The notes under the pieces are model-generated. The model made no database searches and was not told where the DNA came from. It was given only the letters and a program-made list of their open reading frames with translations. Shown in pieces: positions 21,294-28,768 of a DNA stretch of 32,126 nucleotides. The DNA is from Candidatus Moraniibacteriota bacterium (GTDB lineage: Bacteria; Patescibacteriota; Minisyncoccia; Moranbacterales; UBA2206): the NCBI GenBank assembly GCA_023261605.1, contig JAHFOP010000001.1:1-32126 (forward strand). The letters are read 5' to 3'. The position numbers were made by a program, and so were the translations under genes. How positions within the stretch are numbered: position 1 is the stretch's first letter; the number at the start of each line of letters is the position of its first letter.

Positions 21294-22703
21294 ATGAAGT
21301 ACTATATAAAAATAATTATCCTGGTTATTTTCCTTGGCGGACTTTTGACGATTTCGGGTTGTGGCTGCAAACAAGCAAATCCTCATCAATATGATTTGAG
21401 TCTGGAGATTTGGGGGACATTGGATGAGGGAGATGCTTTAAATGGAATTTTTGAAAATTATAGGAAAATCGACGCAAATATTTCCAAGATAACTTATAAA
21501 AAAATCGCTACGGATACTTATAAAAAAGAATTGATAGATGCTTTAGCCTCGGGGCAAGGGCCGGATATTTTTTTATTGAATAATACTTGGTTACCATCGT
21601 TTAAAGATAAAATTGTGGCGGCACCGACGACACAAGGAGTGCTTAACGAACAAAAATTTCGCAGTAACTTCGTGGATGTGGCAGCGAATGATTTTATAAA
21701 TGACGGAAAAATATATGCGGTTCCTTTGTCAGTCAATAGTCTAGGTTTGTATTATAATAAAGATCTTTTCAATCAAGCCGGCATCACGACTCCTCCAGTA
21801 GATTGGAACCAATTCATAGATGATGTGAGAAAACTTACTAAAATTGATGCGACTGGTGAAATCAGGCAATCCGGAGCAGCCATTGGCACGACGTACAATA
21901 TTAATCGTTCAACGGATGTTTTGAATCTTATTATGCTACAACGTGAAACGAATATGGTGAATGATCAAGGTCGAGCCAATTTCAACAGTTCTATAATACT
22001 AGGCAATCAGACAGCTTTTCCGGGGGAGGATGCGCTTAATTTTTACACTCAATTCGCTTCTTCCAGCTCGCCGAATTATACTTGGAATCCGAATCAACAT
22101 TATTCCATTGACGCTTTTGCGGAAGGGCATGTGGCTATGATGTTCAATTATTCTTGGCACATAGCGACAGTGACTAATAAGGCACCGAAATTAAATTTTG
22201 CCGTGGCTCCTGTGCCACAGTTTGCGGATACTCCTAAGGTTAATTTTGCAAACTACTGGGCATTTGGAGTAGCTAAAAATAAGATTGCAGAGAAGGGTAG
22301 TACTCAGAGTACTAAACCTCCGGCGAGCAATGATGAACGGGTGGCAGAAGCGTGGAAGTTTCTCACCTATCTGACTACCAAGCCGGATGGGACTTTTGTA
22401 GCGACTTCTTCTGGAATAGGACTGGGAAAAACTCTCAGTGCGGATTTTGATCCAGCTAAGAGTTATTTGGAGAAAACCGGTGAGCCGGCGGCCAGAAGGG
22501 ATATTATTGAAATTCAGAAAAATGATCCGACTATAGGGGTGTTCGCTACAGATAATCTGATTGATAAGAGCTGGAGCGAATCTGATCCATCTTCAATTGA
22601 AGCGATTTTTGCTGAAATGATTGATCAGGTTAATAAAGGACAGTCAACTGTTTCAGATGCGCTTAAAACCGCGTCAACTCGAGTGCAATCATTAAGCAAC
22701 TAA
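21294..22703 (+). CDS. extracellular solute-binding lipoprotein (sugar ABC type)
   Basis: 469 residues from ATG 21294 (a frame from TTG 21288 adds only two residues). N-terminus MKYYIKIIILVIFLGGLLTI followed by SGCGC gives a lipobox (ISGC) with Cys as the lipid anchor. The body is of the family-1 extracellular solute-binding fold: LEIWGTLDEGDALNGIFENY, ALASGQGPDIFLLNN, LYYNKDLFNQAGITTPP, AFAEGHVAMMFNYSW and ANYWAFGVAK. Such proteins deliver sugars or similar ligands to ABC permeases; none lies next to it. The ligand cannot be named. Pilin-like genes begin 13 bases downstream. Confidence 0.87.
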   Translation: MKYYIKIIILVIFLGGLLTISGCGCKQANPHQYDLSLEIWGTLDEGDALNGIFENYRKIDANISKITYKKIATDTYKKELIDALASGQGPDIFLLNNTWLPSFKDKIVAAPTTQGVLNEQKFRSNFVDVAANDFINDGKIYAVPLSVNSLGLYYNKDLFNQAGITTPPVDWNQFIDDVRKLTKIDATGEIRQSGAAIGTTYNINRSTDVLNLIMLQRETNMVNDQGRANFNSSIILGNQTAFPGEDALNFYTQFASSSSPNYTWNPNQHYSIDAFAEGHVAMMFNYSWHIATVTNKAPKLNFAVAPVPQFADTPKVNFANYWAFGVAKNKIAEKGSTQSTKPPASNDERVAEAWKFLTYLTTKPDGTFVATSSGIGLGKTLSADFDPAKSYLEKTGEPAARRDIIEIQKNDPTIGVFATDNLIDKSWSESDPSSIEAIFAEMIDQVNKGQSTVSDALKTASTRVQSLSN

Positions 22704-22716
22704 TTTTTTAAATAAA

Positions 22717-23352
22717 ATGAAAAAGCGATTATTTATTTTTTTTACTTTGGCGGGATGGATGTCTTTTTGTCCAGCAACTTTTGCTGACACTAGCACTGGC
22801 ACTGGCAGCGCAACCTTTGTTAACCCGTTGGGATCAGTAACGACTGTTTCTGCTCTTTTGAGTTCTATCCTAACTAACTTGATGGGTGTGATCGCGATGA
22901 TATCTTTGATTTTTATTATTTTGGGCGGGTTGATGTATATGTTGAGCGCGGGTGATGAAACAATGGTGACGAGAGCCAAGAAGACTTGGACGGGAGCGGT
23001 GATTGGATTAGCTATTGCTATGGCAGCTCCAACATTTTTGAAAACAATCCAAACGATTTTGGGCGGAAATAGCAACACAGGCGCCAGCGCGGATAGTTGG
23101 GTGAGCAGTTCGCTCACTCTTCAGCAAATCGCAATGAATGTTTTGAATTTGTTGTTGTCAGTTATCGGAATTATTGCTATGATTGCAATGGTTGTAGGTG
23201 GCATAATGTATCTAACGGCGGCGGGGAATGAGAAGATGGTTGACAAGGGCAAAGATATTTTCAAGTATTCCATTATTGGAATAGTGGTGGCTCTCTCTGC
23301 TTTGGTAGTCATCAATCAAGTCAGTGTGCTTTTGACAGGCTCTGCAGGATAA
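22717..23352 (+). CDS. double VirB2/TrbC-like pilin protein (211 aa)
   Basis: A signal peptide (about 1-23, ending ATFAD) is followed by two homologous units. Unit 1 (about 45-110) has helices around TNLMGVIAMISLIFIILGGL and TGAVIGLAIAMAAPT joined by YMLSAGDETMVTRAKK. Unit 2 (about 135-205) has LLLSVIGIIAMIAMVVGGI and YSIIGIVVALSALVV joined by YLTAAGNEKMVDKGKD. Each unit has the two-helix hairpin of VirB2/TrbC pilins with a cytosolic polar turn, so this is a fused pair. Function is probably surface pilus or cell-envelope fibre; no assembly ATPase is in the window. It starts 13 bases after the solute-binding gene and is followed by two single-unit relatives. Confidence 0.8.
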   Translation: MKKRLFIFFTLAGWMSFCPATFADTSTGTGSATFVNPLGSVTTVSALLSSILTNLMGVIAMISLIFIILGGLMYMLSAGDETMVTRAKKTWTGAVIGLAIAMAAPTFLKTIQTILGGNSNTGASADSWVSSSLTLQQIAMNVLNLLLSVIGIIAMIAMVVGGIMYLTAAGNEKMVDKGKDIFKYSIIGIVVALSALVVINQVSVLLTGSAG

Positions 23353-23397
23353 AAACAAAAATCAGGTGATTTCTAAAGATAAAAAATAAAATAGATT

Positions 23398-23404
23398 GGA
23401 GGTG
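23398..23404 (+). promoter_or_regulatory. strong ribosome-binding site of the single-unit pilin
   Basis: GGAGGTG four bases before ATG 23409. Few genes in this window have so good a Shine-Dalgarno, which suggests high expression of this pilin. Confidence 0.7.
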
Positions 23405-23408
23405 CAAT

Positions 23409-23771
23409 ATGAAAAATAAAATTAAATCAATCGGATATGGCGCAATTTCAGCTATGATATTGGCGGCCCCGGCTCTGGCCAACGCTCAATTAGACGTCAC
23501 GGCCGGTGGAGGAACTGGTCTTCCGAGTAACAGCATATTTGCGATTGTTACCAATATTATGAAATGGATGTTAGCCATCGTGGGCATTGCGGGAGTGATC
23601 GGATTTGCTTTGGCAGGATTGCTTTATCTAACGGCGGCCGGAGATGAAACCAGAATTGGAACTGCAAAGAGCGCAATGCTGGCTTCCATTATTGGAGTGA
23701 TTGTAGCCTTAGCTGGTCTCGTGGCGCTGCAATTTGCTAAGACAATGTTGGGAGGTTCAGCACAATTCTAA
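23409..23771 (+). CDS. VirB2/TrbC-like pilin (120 aa)
   Basis: Signal peptide at about 1-26 (AMILAAPALANA, cleaved before QLDV). The mature part is of about 94 residues with helix 1 IVTNIMKWMLAIVGIAGVIG, the polar turn YLTAAGDETRIGTAKS and helix 2 MLASIIGVIVALAGLVALQ. This is the classical TrbC/VirB2 size and topology. It has the best ribosome-binding site of the group and is followed by a terminator at 23812, so it may be the major pilin subunit. Paralogous to 22717-23352 and 23907-24275. Confidence 0.82.
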   Translation: MKNKIKSIGYGAISAMILAAPALANAQLDVTAGGGTGLPSNSIFAIVTNIMKWMLAIVGIAGVIGFALAGLLYLTAAGDETRIGTAKSAMLASIIGVIVALAGLVALQFAKTMLGGSAQF

Positions 23772-23811
23772 TTATAAGGAAAAGCCTTTTGAAATTTCAA
23801 AAACAAAAAGT

Positions 23812-23838
23812 GGCTGTGGATAATCCCAGCCTTTTTTG
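23812..23838 (+). terminator. terminator after the first pilin pair
   Basis: GGCTG-T-GGA...TCC-CAGCC (23812-23831) followed by TTTTTTG. Confidence 0.7.
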
Positions 23839-23859
23839 TTTTCAAAATAAACAAAGAAG

Positions 23860-23868
23860 TGTTATAAT
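23860..23868 (+). promoter_or_regulatory. extended -10 promoter of the third pilin gene
   Basis: TGTTATAAT, a perfect extended -10, 38 bases before ATG 23907. The -35 is weak. The same nine bases form the rplS promoter at 5375. Confidence 0.6.
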
Positions 23869-23906
23869 ATGTTTGTAAATAAAATAAAATAGAATATAAA
23901 AATAAA

Positions 23907-24275
23907 ATGAAAAACACGAAAAAAGTATTATTTTTAAGTCTGGTTATTCTAGGGGGAATGTTTTTTGTTGGGCAAGCGCAAGCAGCTTCTACAGGCTGGA
24001 ACATTGACAGTCTAACTTCCTATGGCCTCTCAAGCGCATCTATTAAGGATATCCTGGTGAATATTTTAAATTGGATCCTAGGCATCTTAGGAATTGCGGG
24101 TGTGATTGGTTTTGCTATTTCAGGGTTTATGTATCTTTTGGCCGCGGGCAATGAAACAATGACAGGAAATGCCAAAAAAGCCATGACAGCTTCAATCCTG
24201 GGTGTGGTGGTCGGCCTTTCTGGTTTAGTTATTATCCAAGCGGTGGATATGGCTCTTAACGCAACTACTTTCTAG
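23907..24275 (+). CDS. VirB2/TrbC-like pilin (122 aa)
   Basis: Signal peptide at about 1-26 (VLFLSLVILGGMFFVGQAQA). Helix 1 is ILVNILNWILGILGIAGVIG, polar turn YLLAAGNETMTGNAKK, helix 2 AMTASILGVVVGLSGLVII. Close paralogue of the pilin at 23409 but with its own terminator-separated promoter, so the two may be expressed under different conditions. No partner genes of a type IV secretion system are in the window. A 168-base gap to nusA follows. Confidence 0.82.
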   Translation: MKNTKKVLFLSLVILGGMFFVGQAQAASTGWNIDSLTSYGLSSASIKDILVNILNWILGILGIAGVIGFAISGFMYLLAAGNETMTGNAKKAMTASILGVVVGLSGLVIIQAVDMALNATTF

Positions 24276-24341
24276 CTAGAACAATGCTTGCAAACTCCAA
24301 TTGGAGATGAGAAGAAAACAGTAGCTGTAAAAAAAAAGCGG

Positions 24342-24370
24342 TTGACAAAAAAATCATTTTTTGCTAGAAT
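24342..24370 (+). promoter_or_regulatory. strong promoter of the nusA unit
   Basis: TTGACA (24342-24347), exactly 17 bases, TAGAAT (24365-24370). The -35 is perfect and the -10 differs from consensus at one base. The leader before nusA is about 67 bases. Confidence 0.85.
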
Positions 24371-24395
24371 CATATTGCAATGAGGGGAGTAATGG

Positions 24396-24420
24396 AGTTC
24401 GCGTGAGCGGACTTTTCTTT
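24396..24420 (+). promoter_or_regulatory. terminator-like hairpin in the nusA leader
   Basis: AGTTCGC (24396-24402), loop GTGA, GCGGACT (24407-24413), then TTTCTTT. It lies between the promoter and the nusA start and could attenuate transcription. Confidence 0.6.
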
Positions 24421-24443
24421 ATAATAAACTAACATACAAAAGT

Positions 24444-25784
24444 ATGGCGAGAAAAAAAGTGAAAACGGAAGAAGAGATACAAAGCGAAAGCATCGGAGAT
24501 TTTGGTCGAGCTATCACGGCTCTGTGTGAAGAGAAAGGGATTTCCAAAGAACGCGTGATTGAAACAATTGAGGCGGCGCTTTCCGCAGCCTATAAAAAAG
24601 ATTATGGAAAACGCGGTCAAAATATTCGAGCTGATTTCGATGAAGTGAGTGGTGCGACCAAGTTTTTTTTGGTTAAGGAAGTGGTAGATGAAACAACCAG
24701 AGAATTTGTAGCGGATATGGAAGAGGCAGATGAGGCACTGGTTGACGCGGAAAAAGGCAAATCACAAAAAAGAGTGGAAAAGGAAAAGAAAGAAACCAAA
24801 GAGGAAGAATCTACTAAAAATGAAGATTCGACAGACGAGGAGGATAAATTGTCGCGTTTCAATCCGGAACGGGATCTGACCATACTTGAAGCAAAGGAGA
24901 TCAAAAAGAACGCTAAAATTGGCGATGTAATTGAAATTGAATTGCCACAGCACAGTGACTATGGTCGAGTTGCGGCGCAAACCGCCAAGCAAGTGATCAT
25001 TCAAAGAATTCGTGAGGCCGAGAGAGATGCGATGTATGATGAATATAAAAACAAGGAAGGTGAACTTCTAAGCGGAGTGATTCAAAGAGTGGAGGGGCGG
25101 AATGTTTTTGTGGACATTGGTAAATCAGTGGGTGTGCTTTTCCCGAGCGAGCAAATGGAAAGAGAAAATTATCGAGTAGGACAACGCTTAAAAGTTTATG
25201 TTTCCAATGTGGACGCGGGAACGCGTGGCCCTGGCATAACCTTGAGCCGAACTGCTCCGGAAATGGTGCAGAAGATGTTTGAGTTGGAAGTGCCAGAAAT
25301 TTTTGCCGGAACAGTCCAAATAAAATCAATTGCCCGCGAAGCCGGTGAACGCTCTAAGTTGGCGGTGGCATCTTCGGAGGAAGGTGTGGATCCGATTGGC
25401 TCATGCGTCGGGCAGAAAGGTACGCGGGTGCAAGCGGTTATTGATGAATTAGGTGGAGAAAAAATTGATATCATTCTTTGGAATGACAATATCGCTAAAT
25501 TTATCTCAGCGGCTCTTTCGCCGGCTAAAGTTTTGAAAGTGGAAATCAATGAAGATCAAAAAGCAGCTGTGGCCGTGGTACCAGAAGATCAATTGTCGTT
25601 GGCCATTGGCAAACGCGGGCAAAATGTGCGTTTGGCTGCCAAATTGACTGGTTGGAAAATTGACATCAATGGAGCCAAGGTAGAAGCAGAGACGGAAGCT
25701 ATTGCAAAGGATGAAGATATTGAAAAAATTGAAGATACTGAAGAAGCCGAAGTTGTTGCGGATGACAAGCCAGAAAATAAATAA
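24444..25784 (+). CDS. nusA: transcription termination/antitermination factor NusA
   Basis: Binds RNA polymerase and modulates pausing, termination and antitermination. 446 residues: N-terminal RNAP-binding domain (1-90 and about 140-195), interrupted by a Lys/Glu-rich low-complexity insert at about 92-136. Next come S1 domain 206-268 (GELLSGVIQRVEGRNVFVDIG), KH1 (IGSCVGQKGTRVQAVIDEL) and KH2 (LSLAIGKRGQNVRLAAKLTG), then an acidic tail. rimP and infB, the usual neighbours, are missing. It instead heads a run with ppaC, tig and clpP. The promoter is strong, and a hairpin in the leader suggests autoregulation. Confidence 0.96.
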   Translation: MARKKVKTEEEIQSESIGDFGRAITALCEEKGISKERVIETIEAALSAAYKKDYGKRGQNIRADFDEVSGATKFFLVKEVVDETTREFVADMEEADEALVDAEKGKSQKRVEKEKKETKEEESTKNEDSTDEEDKLSRFNPERDLTILEAKEIKKNAKIGDVIEIELPQHSDYGRVAAQTAKQVIIQRIREAERDAMYDEYKNKEGELLSGVIQRVEGRNVFVDIGKSVGVLFPSEQMERENYRVGQRLKVYVSNVDAGTRGPGITLSRTAPEMVQKMFELEVPEIFAGTVQIKSIAREAGERSKLAVASSEEGVDPIGSCVGQKGTRVQAVIDELGGEKIDIILWNDNIAKFISAALSPAKVLKVEINEDQKAAVAVVPEDQLSLAIGKRGQNVRLAAKLTGWKIDINGAKVEAETEAIAKDEDIEKIEDTEEAEVVADDKPENK

Positions 25785-25801
25785 TAATATTTTCAAAAAA
25801 T

Positions 25802-26728
25802 ATGGGAAAAGTTATTGTCGTTGGACACAAAAATCCGGATACTGATTCAATTATTTCCAGTATTATTGGAGCGAAATATTGCAAAAATATTTTGAAGCAA
25901 GACGCGGTCGCGATGCGCGCCGGTAATCTGAACAATGAAACAAAATTTATTTTGGATAAATTAGGAGTCAAATCGCCGACCATGTTCAAAAGAAATTCTA
26001 CCGTCAAGGTAGTATTGGTTGACCATAATGAATCCAGCCAATTGGCTGAGGGATTGGATTTTTCCCAAGTGGAAAGAATTATTGATCATCATAAAGTGCA
26101 AATAATCACTGAAACTCCGATTGCAATTCGAACGGAACCGATTGGCAGTACTTCTGCTCTCCTAGCTAAATTATATCGCGAGGCTGGCAAAAAAATTTCT
26201 AGTCTAGAAGCTAAACTTCTTATCGCGGGAATTATATCAGATACATGGAACTTGACCGGACCCACCGCAACAGAAGAAGACAGGAAAATGTTGCGCGAAT
26301 TAAATGGGATTGCCAAACTAAAGATAAATGAATTTGCCAAAGAAATATTCGCGGCCAAATCCAGTCTCAAGGGCATCTCAATCAAAACCATAGTCGACGG
26401 AGATTGTAAGGATTTTAAAGTCGGAAAAAATAAATTAGGTGTAGCTCTTTGGGAAACTACCGATCCAAATAGTGTTTCTCCGCAAAAAGCTGAGATTATA
26501 CAGGCTTTAAAAGAAAAGAAGGCGCGCGAAAAACTAGATTACCTATTTTTCTTTGTAGTTGATGTGATAAAACAAAACAGTTTATTGTATATTTTTGATG
26601 ATGAAGAAAAAAATGTGGCGGAAAAAGTTTTTAAGACTAAAGTTAAGGACAAAGAAATGTTTCTGCCAGGCATTGTTTCTCGCAAAAAACAAATCATTCC
26701 ACCGCTGACCATCGAATTGTCCAAATAA
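25802..26728 (+). CDS. ppaC: manganese-dependent inorganic pyrophosphatase (family II)
   Basis: Hydrolyses pyrophosphate to phosphate, driving biosynthetic reactions. 308 residues with the DHH-family II signature: GHKNPDTDSI near the N-terminus, MRAGNLNNETKFIL, VLVDHNESSQ, IDHHKV (the DHH motif), TEPIGSTSALL, GIISDTWNLTGPTATEED. The C-terminal DHHA2-like domain ends with SRKKQIIPPL, which carries the substrate-binding Arg-Lys-Lys motif. Starts 17 bases after nusA and ends 29 bases before tig, so the genes form an operon. Confidence 0.95.
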   Translation: MGKVIVVGHKNPDTDSIISSIIGAKYCKNILKQDAVAMRAGNLNNETKFILDKLGVKSPTMFKRNSTVKVVLVDHNESSQLAEGLDFSQVERIIDHHKVQIITETPIAIRTEPIGSTSALLAKLYREAGKKISSLEAKLLIAGIISDTWNLTGPTATEEDRKMLRELNGIAKLKINEFAKEIFAAKSSLKGISIKTIVDGDCKDFKVGKNKLGVALWETTDPNSVSPQKAEIIQALKEKKAREKLDYLFFFVVDVIKQNSLLYIFDDEEKNVAEKVFKTKVKDKEMFLPGIVSRKKQIIPPLTIELSK

Positions 26729-26757
26729 TAATTTAAGCAATAACTAAAGAAGAAATT

Positions 26758-28044
26758 ATGGATATCAAAAAATTACCTAAATCACAAGTTGAATTCGAAG
26801 CAACTATCGCGTGCGCCGATTGGGAAAAGCATCTGGAGAGTGCGGCGGCTGAAGCGTCGCGGGAATTCAAGATTGCCGGTTTTCGTCCTGGGAAAGCGCC
26901 GCGTAATTTAGTGGAACAAAAAGTGGGTAAGGGCCCAATTTTCAATGTGGCGGCGGAAAAAGCCGTGAAAGACAGTTATATCAATATTATTACCAAGGAA
27001 AAATTGGATGTTATCGGCAGTCCGAAGATTGAAGTTTTGGAAGGCGAAGAAGGCAAAGATTTGAAATATAAAGTGACAGTGGCGGTGATGCCGGAAATCA
27101 AAATTAAGGAAAAGTATGTTAAAGAAATCAAAAAAATAAACGCAGAATATAAAGATAAATCACCAAAAGTGTCTGAAGCTGATCTTGAGTTGGAACTGGA
27201 AAAATTGGCCAACAGCCGCGTGCAGTTGGTTACTGTGATGCGGGAAGCGCGAAAAAATGATAGCGTGGAAGTTGATTTTGAAGTGCTGGTTGGCGGAGTG
27301 CCGATTGAGAACGGCACCAGTAAAAAACACAATTTAGTCATCGGGCGCGGAGTTTTCATTCCTGGGTTCGAGGAGCAGGTTATTGGTATGCGGGAAGGCG
27401 ATACCAAAGAATTCGAACTGTCTTTTCCGGCGGAGTATCACAAAAAAGATTTGGCTGGAAAATTGGCAACTTTTAAGGTTAAGATGAATTTGGTGCAAGA
27501 GCGAAAAACTCCTGAACTGACGAATGAGTTCGCGGCTGGCCTCGGTAAATTCAAAGACTTGGAAGATCTCAAAAAAAATATGCGCGAAGGCATGGAACAT
27601 GAGAATGAACATAAGATCAAGGATGAAAAACGCGCGGCGTATTTGGATGAAATCATTAAACAAGCCGAAAGTGACTTGCCGGAAATTTTGATTACAGAAG
27701 AAGTGCGCAAAATGGAAGATGAATTGGAACATCAATTGTCGGGCATGGGCATGAACCTAGATCAATATCTAGCACAACTCAAAAAAACCCGCCAAGACTT
27801 GGAAAAAGATTGGGAGCCACAAGCGGTCAAACGAGTGATGAGCGCTCTCATTCTCACGGAAATTGCCAGAATGCAGGAGATTGTGGCCGAAAGCACCGAG
27901 GTGGAAGCGGAAATGAACAAGACCTTGCAATATTACAAGGGTGTCAAAGATATGGAAAAGAATATTGATATGGAAAGATTGTATAATTTTAGCAAGGGAG
28001 TTTTGGAGAATGAGAAAGTATTTGAGTATTTGGAAAAATTATAA
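26758..28044 (+). CDS. tig: trigger factor (ribosome-associated chaperone)
   Basis: Binds the ribosome exit tunnel and nascent chains. 428 residues, standard length. The N-terminal domain has the ribosome-binding signature GFRPGKAPRNLVEQKVG (about residues 41-57). A middle FKBP-like PPIase domain includes NDSVEVDFEVLVGG, GRGVFIPGFEEQVIGMREGD and FPAEYHKKDLAGKLATFKV. The C-terminal helical chaperone arms follow, ending KVFEYLEKL. It precedes clpP by 39 bases, keeping the widespread tig-clpP order; clpX, the usual third gene, is absent here. Confidence 0.96.
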   Translation: MDIKKLPKSQVEFEATIACADWEKHLESAAAEASREFKIAGFRPGKAPRNLVEQKVGKGPIFNVAAEKAVKDSYINIITKEKLDVIGSPKIEVLEGEEGKDLKYKVTVAVMPEIKIKEKYVKEIKKINAEYKDKSPKVSEADLELELEKLANSRVQLVTVMREARKNDSVEVDFEVLVGGVPIENGTSKKHNLVIGRGVFIPGFEEQVIGMREGDTKEFELSFPAEYHKKDLAGKLATFKVKMNLVQERKTPELTNEFAAGLGKFKDLEDLKKNMREGMEHENEHKIKDEKRAAYLDEIIKQAESDLPEILITEEVRKMEDELEHQLSGMGMNLDQYLAQLKKTRQDLEKDWEPQAVKRVMSALILTEIARMQEIVAESTEVEAEMNKTLQYYKGVKDMEKNIDMERLYNFSKGVLENEKVFEYLEKL

Positions 28045-28083
28045 TCTTTACGAATTCGTGAAAATTAGTAATTAGTAAAGACA

Positions 28084-28683
28084 ATGTCTATGAATAACAT
28101 CACCAATCAATATCTCATCCCTACTGTCATTGAAAAGACTAGTTATGGTGAGCGAGCTTATGATATCTATTCGCGTCTTTTGAAAGATCGGATAATTTTT
28201 TTGGGTGGGCCGATTGATGACGTTGTGGCCAATTCGATCATTGCGCAATTGCTGTTTTTGTCTTCACAGAATGCCAAGGAAGATATCAAGATTTACATAA
28301 ATTCGCCTGGCGGACAGGTGACTTCGGCTTTGGCCATTTATGATACAATGCAGCATGTGGCGCCTGATGTGTCCACCATTTGCATCGGAACCGCAGCCAG
28401 CGCCGCCGCTTTGCTTTTGGCAGCGGGAGAAAAAGGCAAACGCTTGATTTTGCCGAATGGCGAAGTTATGATCCATCAAGTCATGGGCGGCACCCAAGGC
28501 CAAGCCACTGACATCGACATCCACGCCCGTCACATTCTTAGCATCAAAAAGAAACTTAATGAAATTCTTTCCAAGCATACTGGGAACGCTCTCGCCAAAG
28601 TAGAGCGCGACGCTGAGCGCGACTATTTCATGACTGCCGACGAAGCCAAGAAATATGGCGTGGTGGATAAGATCATAAAGTAA
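28084..28683 (+). CDS. clpP: ATP-dependent Clp protease proteolytic subunit
   Basis: Serine protease core of the Clp complex. 199 residues, standard. Catalytic triad: Ser106 (IGTAASAAA), His131 (VMIHQ), Asp180 (ERDYFMTADEA). The N-terminal YDIYSRLLKDRIIFLGGPID and INSPGGQVTSALAIYDTMQ blocks are canonical. The Ser block has Ala where many ClpP have Met (GTAAS instead of GMAAS), a conservative change. ATG 28090 is an alternative start two codons later. A terminator follows at 28720, and no ATPase gene is nearby. Confidence 0.97.
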   Translation: MSMNNITNQYLIPTVIEKTSYGERAYDIYSRLLKDRIIFLGGPIDDVVANSIIAQLLFLSSQNAKEDIKIYINSPGGQVTSALAIYDTMQHVAPDVSTICIGTAASAAALLLAAGEKGKRLILPNGEVMIHQVMGGTQGQATDIDIHARHILSIKKKLNEILSKHTGNALAKVERDAERDYFMTADEAKKYGVVDKIIK

Positions 28684-28719
28684 AACCTTTCCTAAAAATT
28701 AGATGTAACAAATCAAAAA

Positions 28720-28748
28720 ACAGCCCAACTTTTAGTCGGGGCTGTCTT
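28720..28748. terminator. terminator between convergent clpP and gpmI
   Basis: ACAGCCC (28720-28726) and GGGCTGT (28739-28745), followed by CTTTATTT on the plus strand and preceded by AAAAAA. It can serve clpP and, on the minus strand, gpmI (T-run on the far side). Confidence 0.82.
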
Positions 28749-28768
28749 TATTTGCGCGAAAGATAAAG

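Noticed and set aside
24296..24307. CTCCAATTGGAG palindrome after the last pilin gene
   Set aside because: Short, no U-tract and not placed at a promoter; likely chance.
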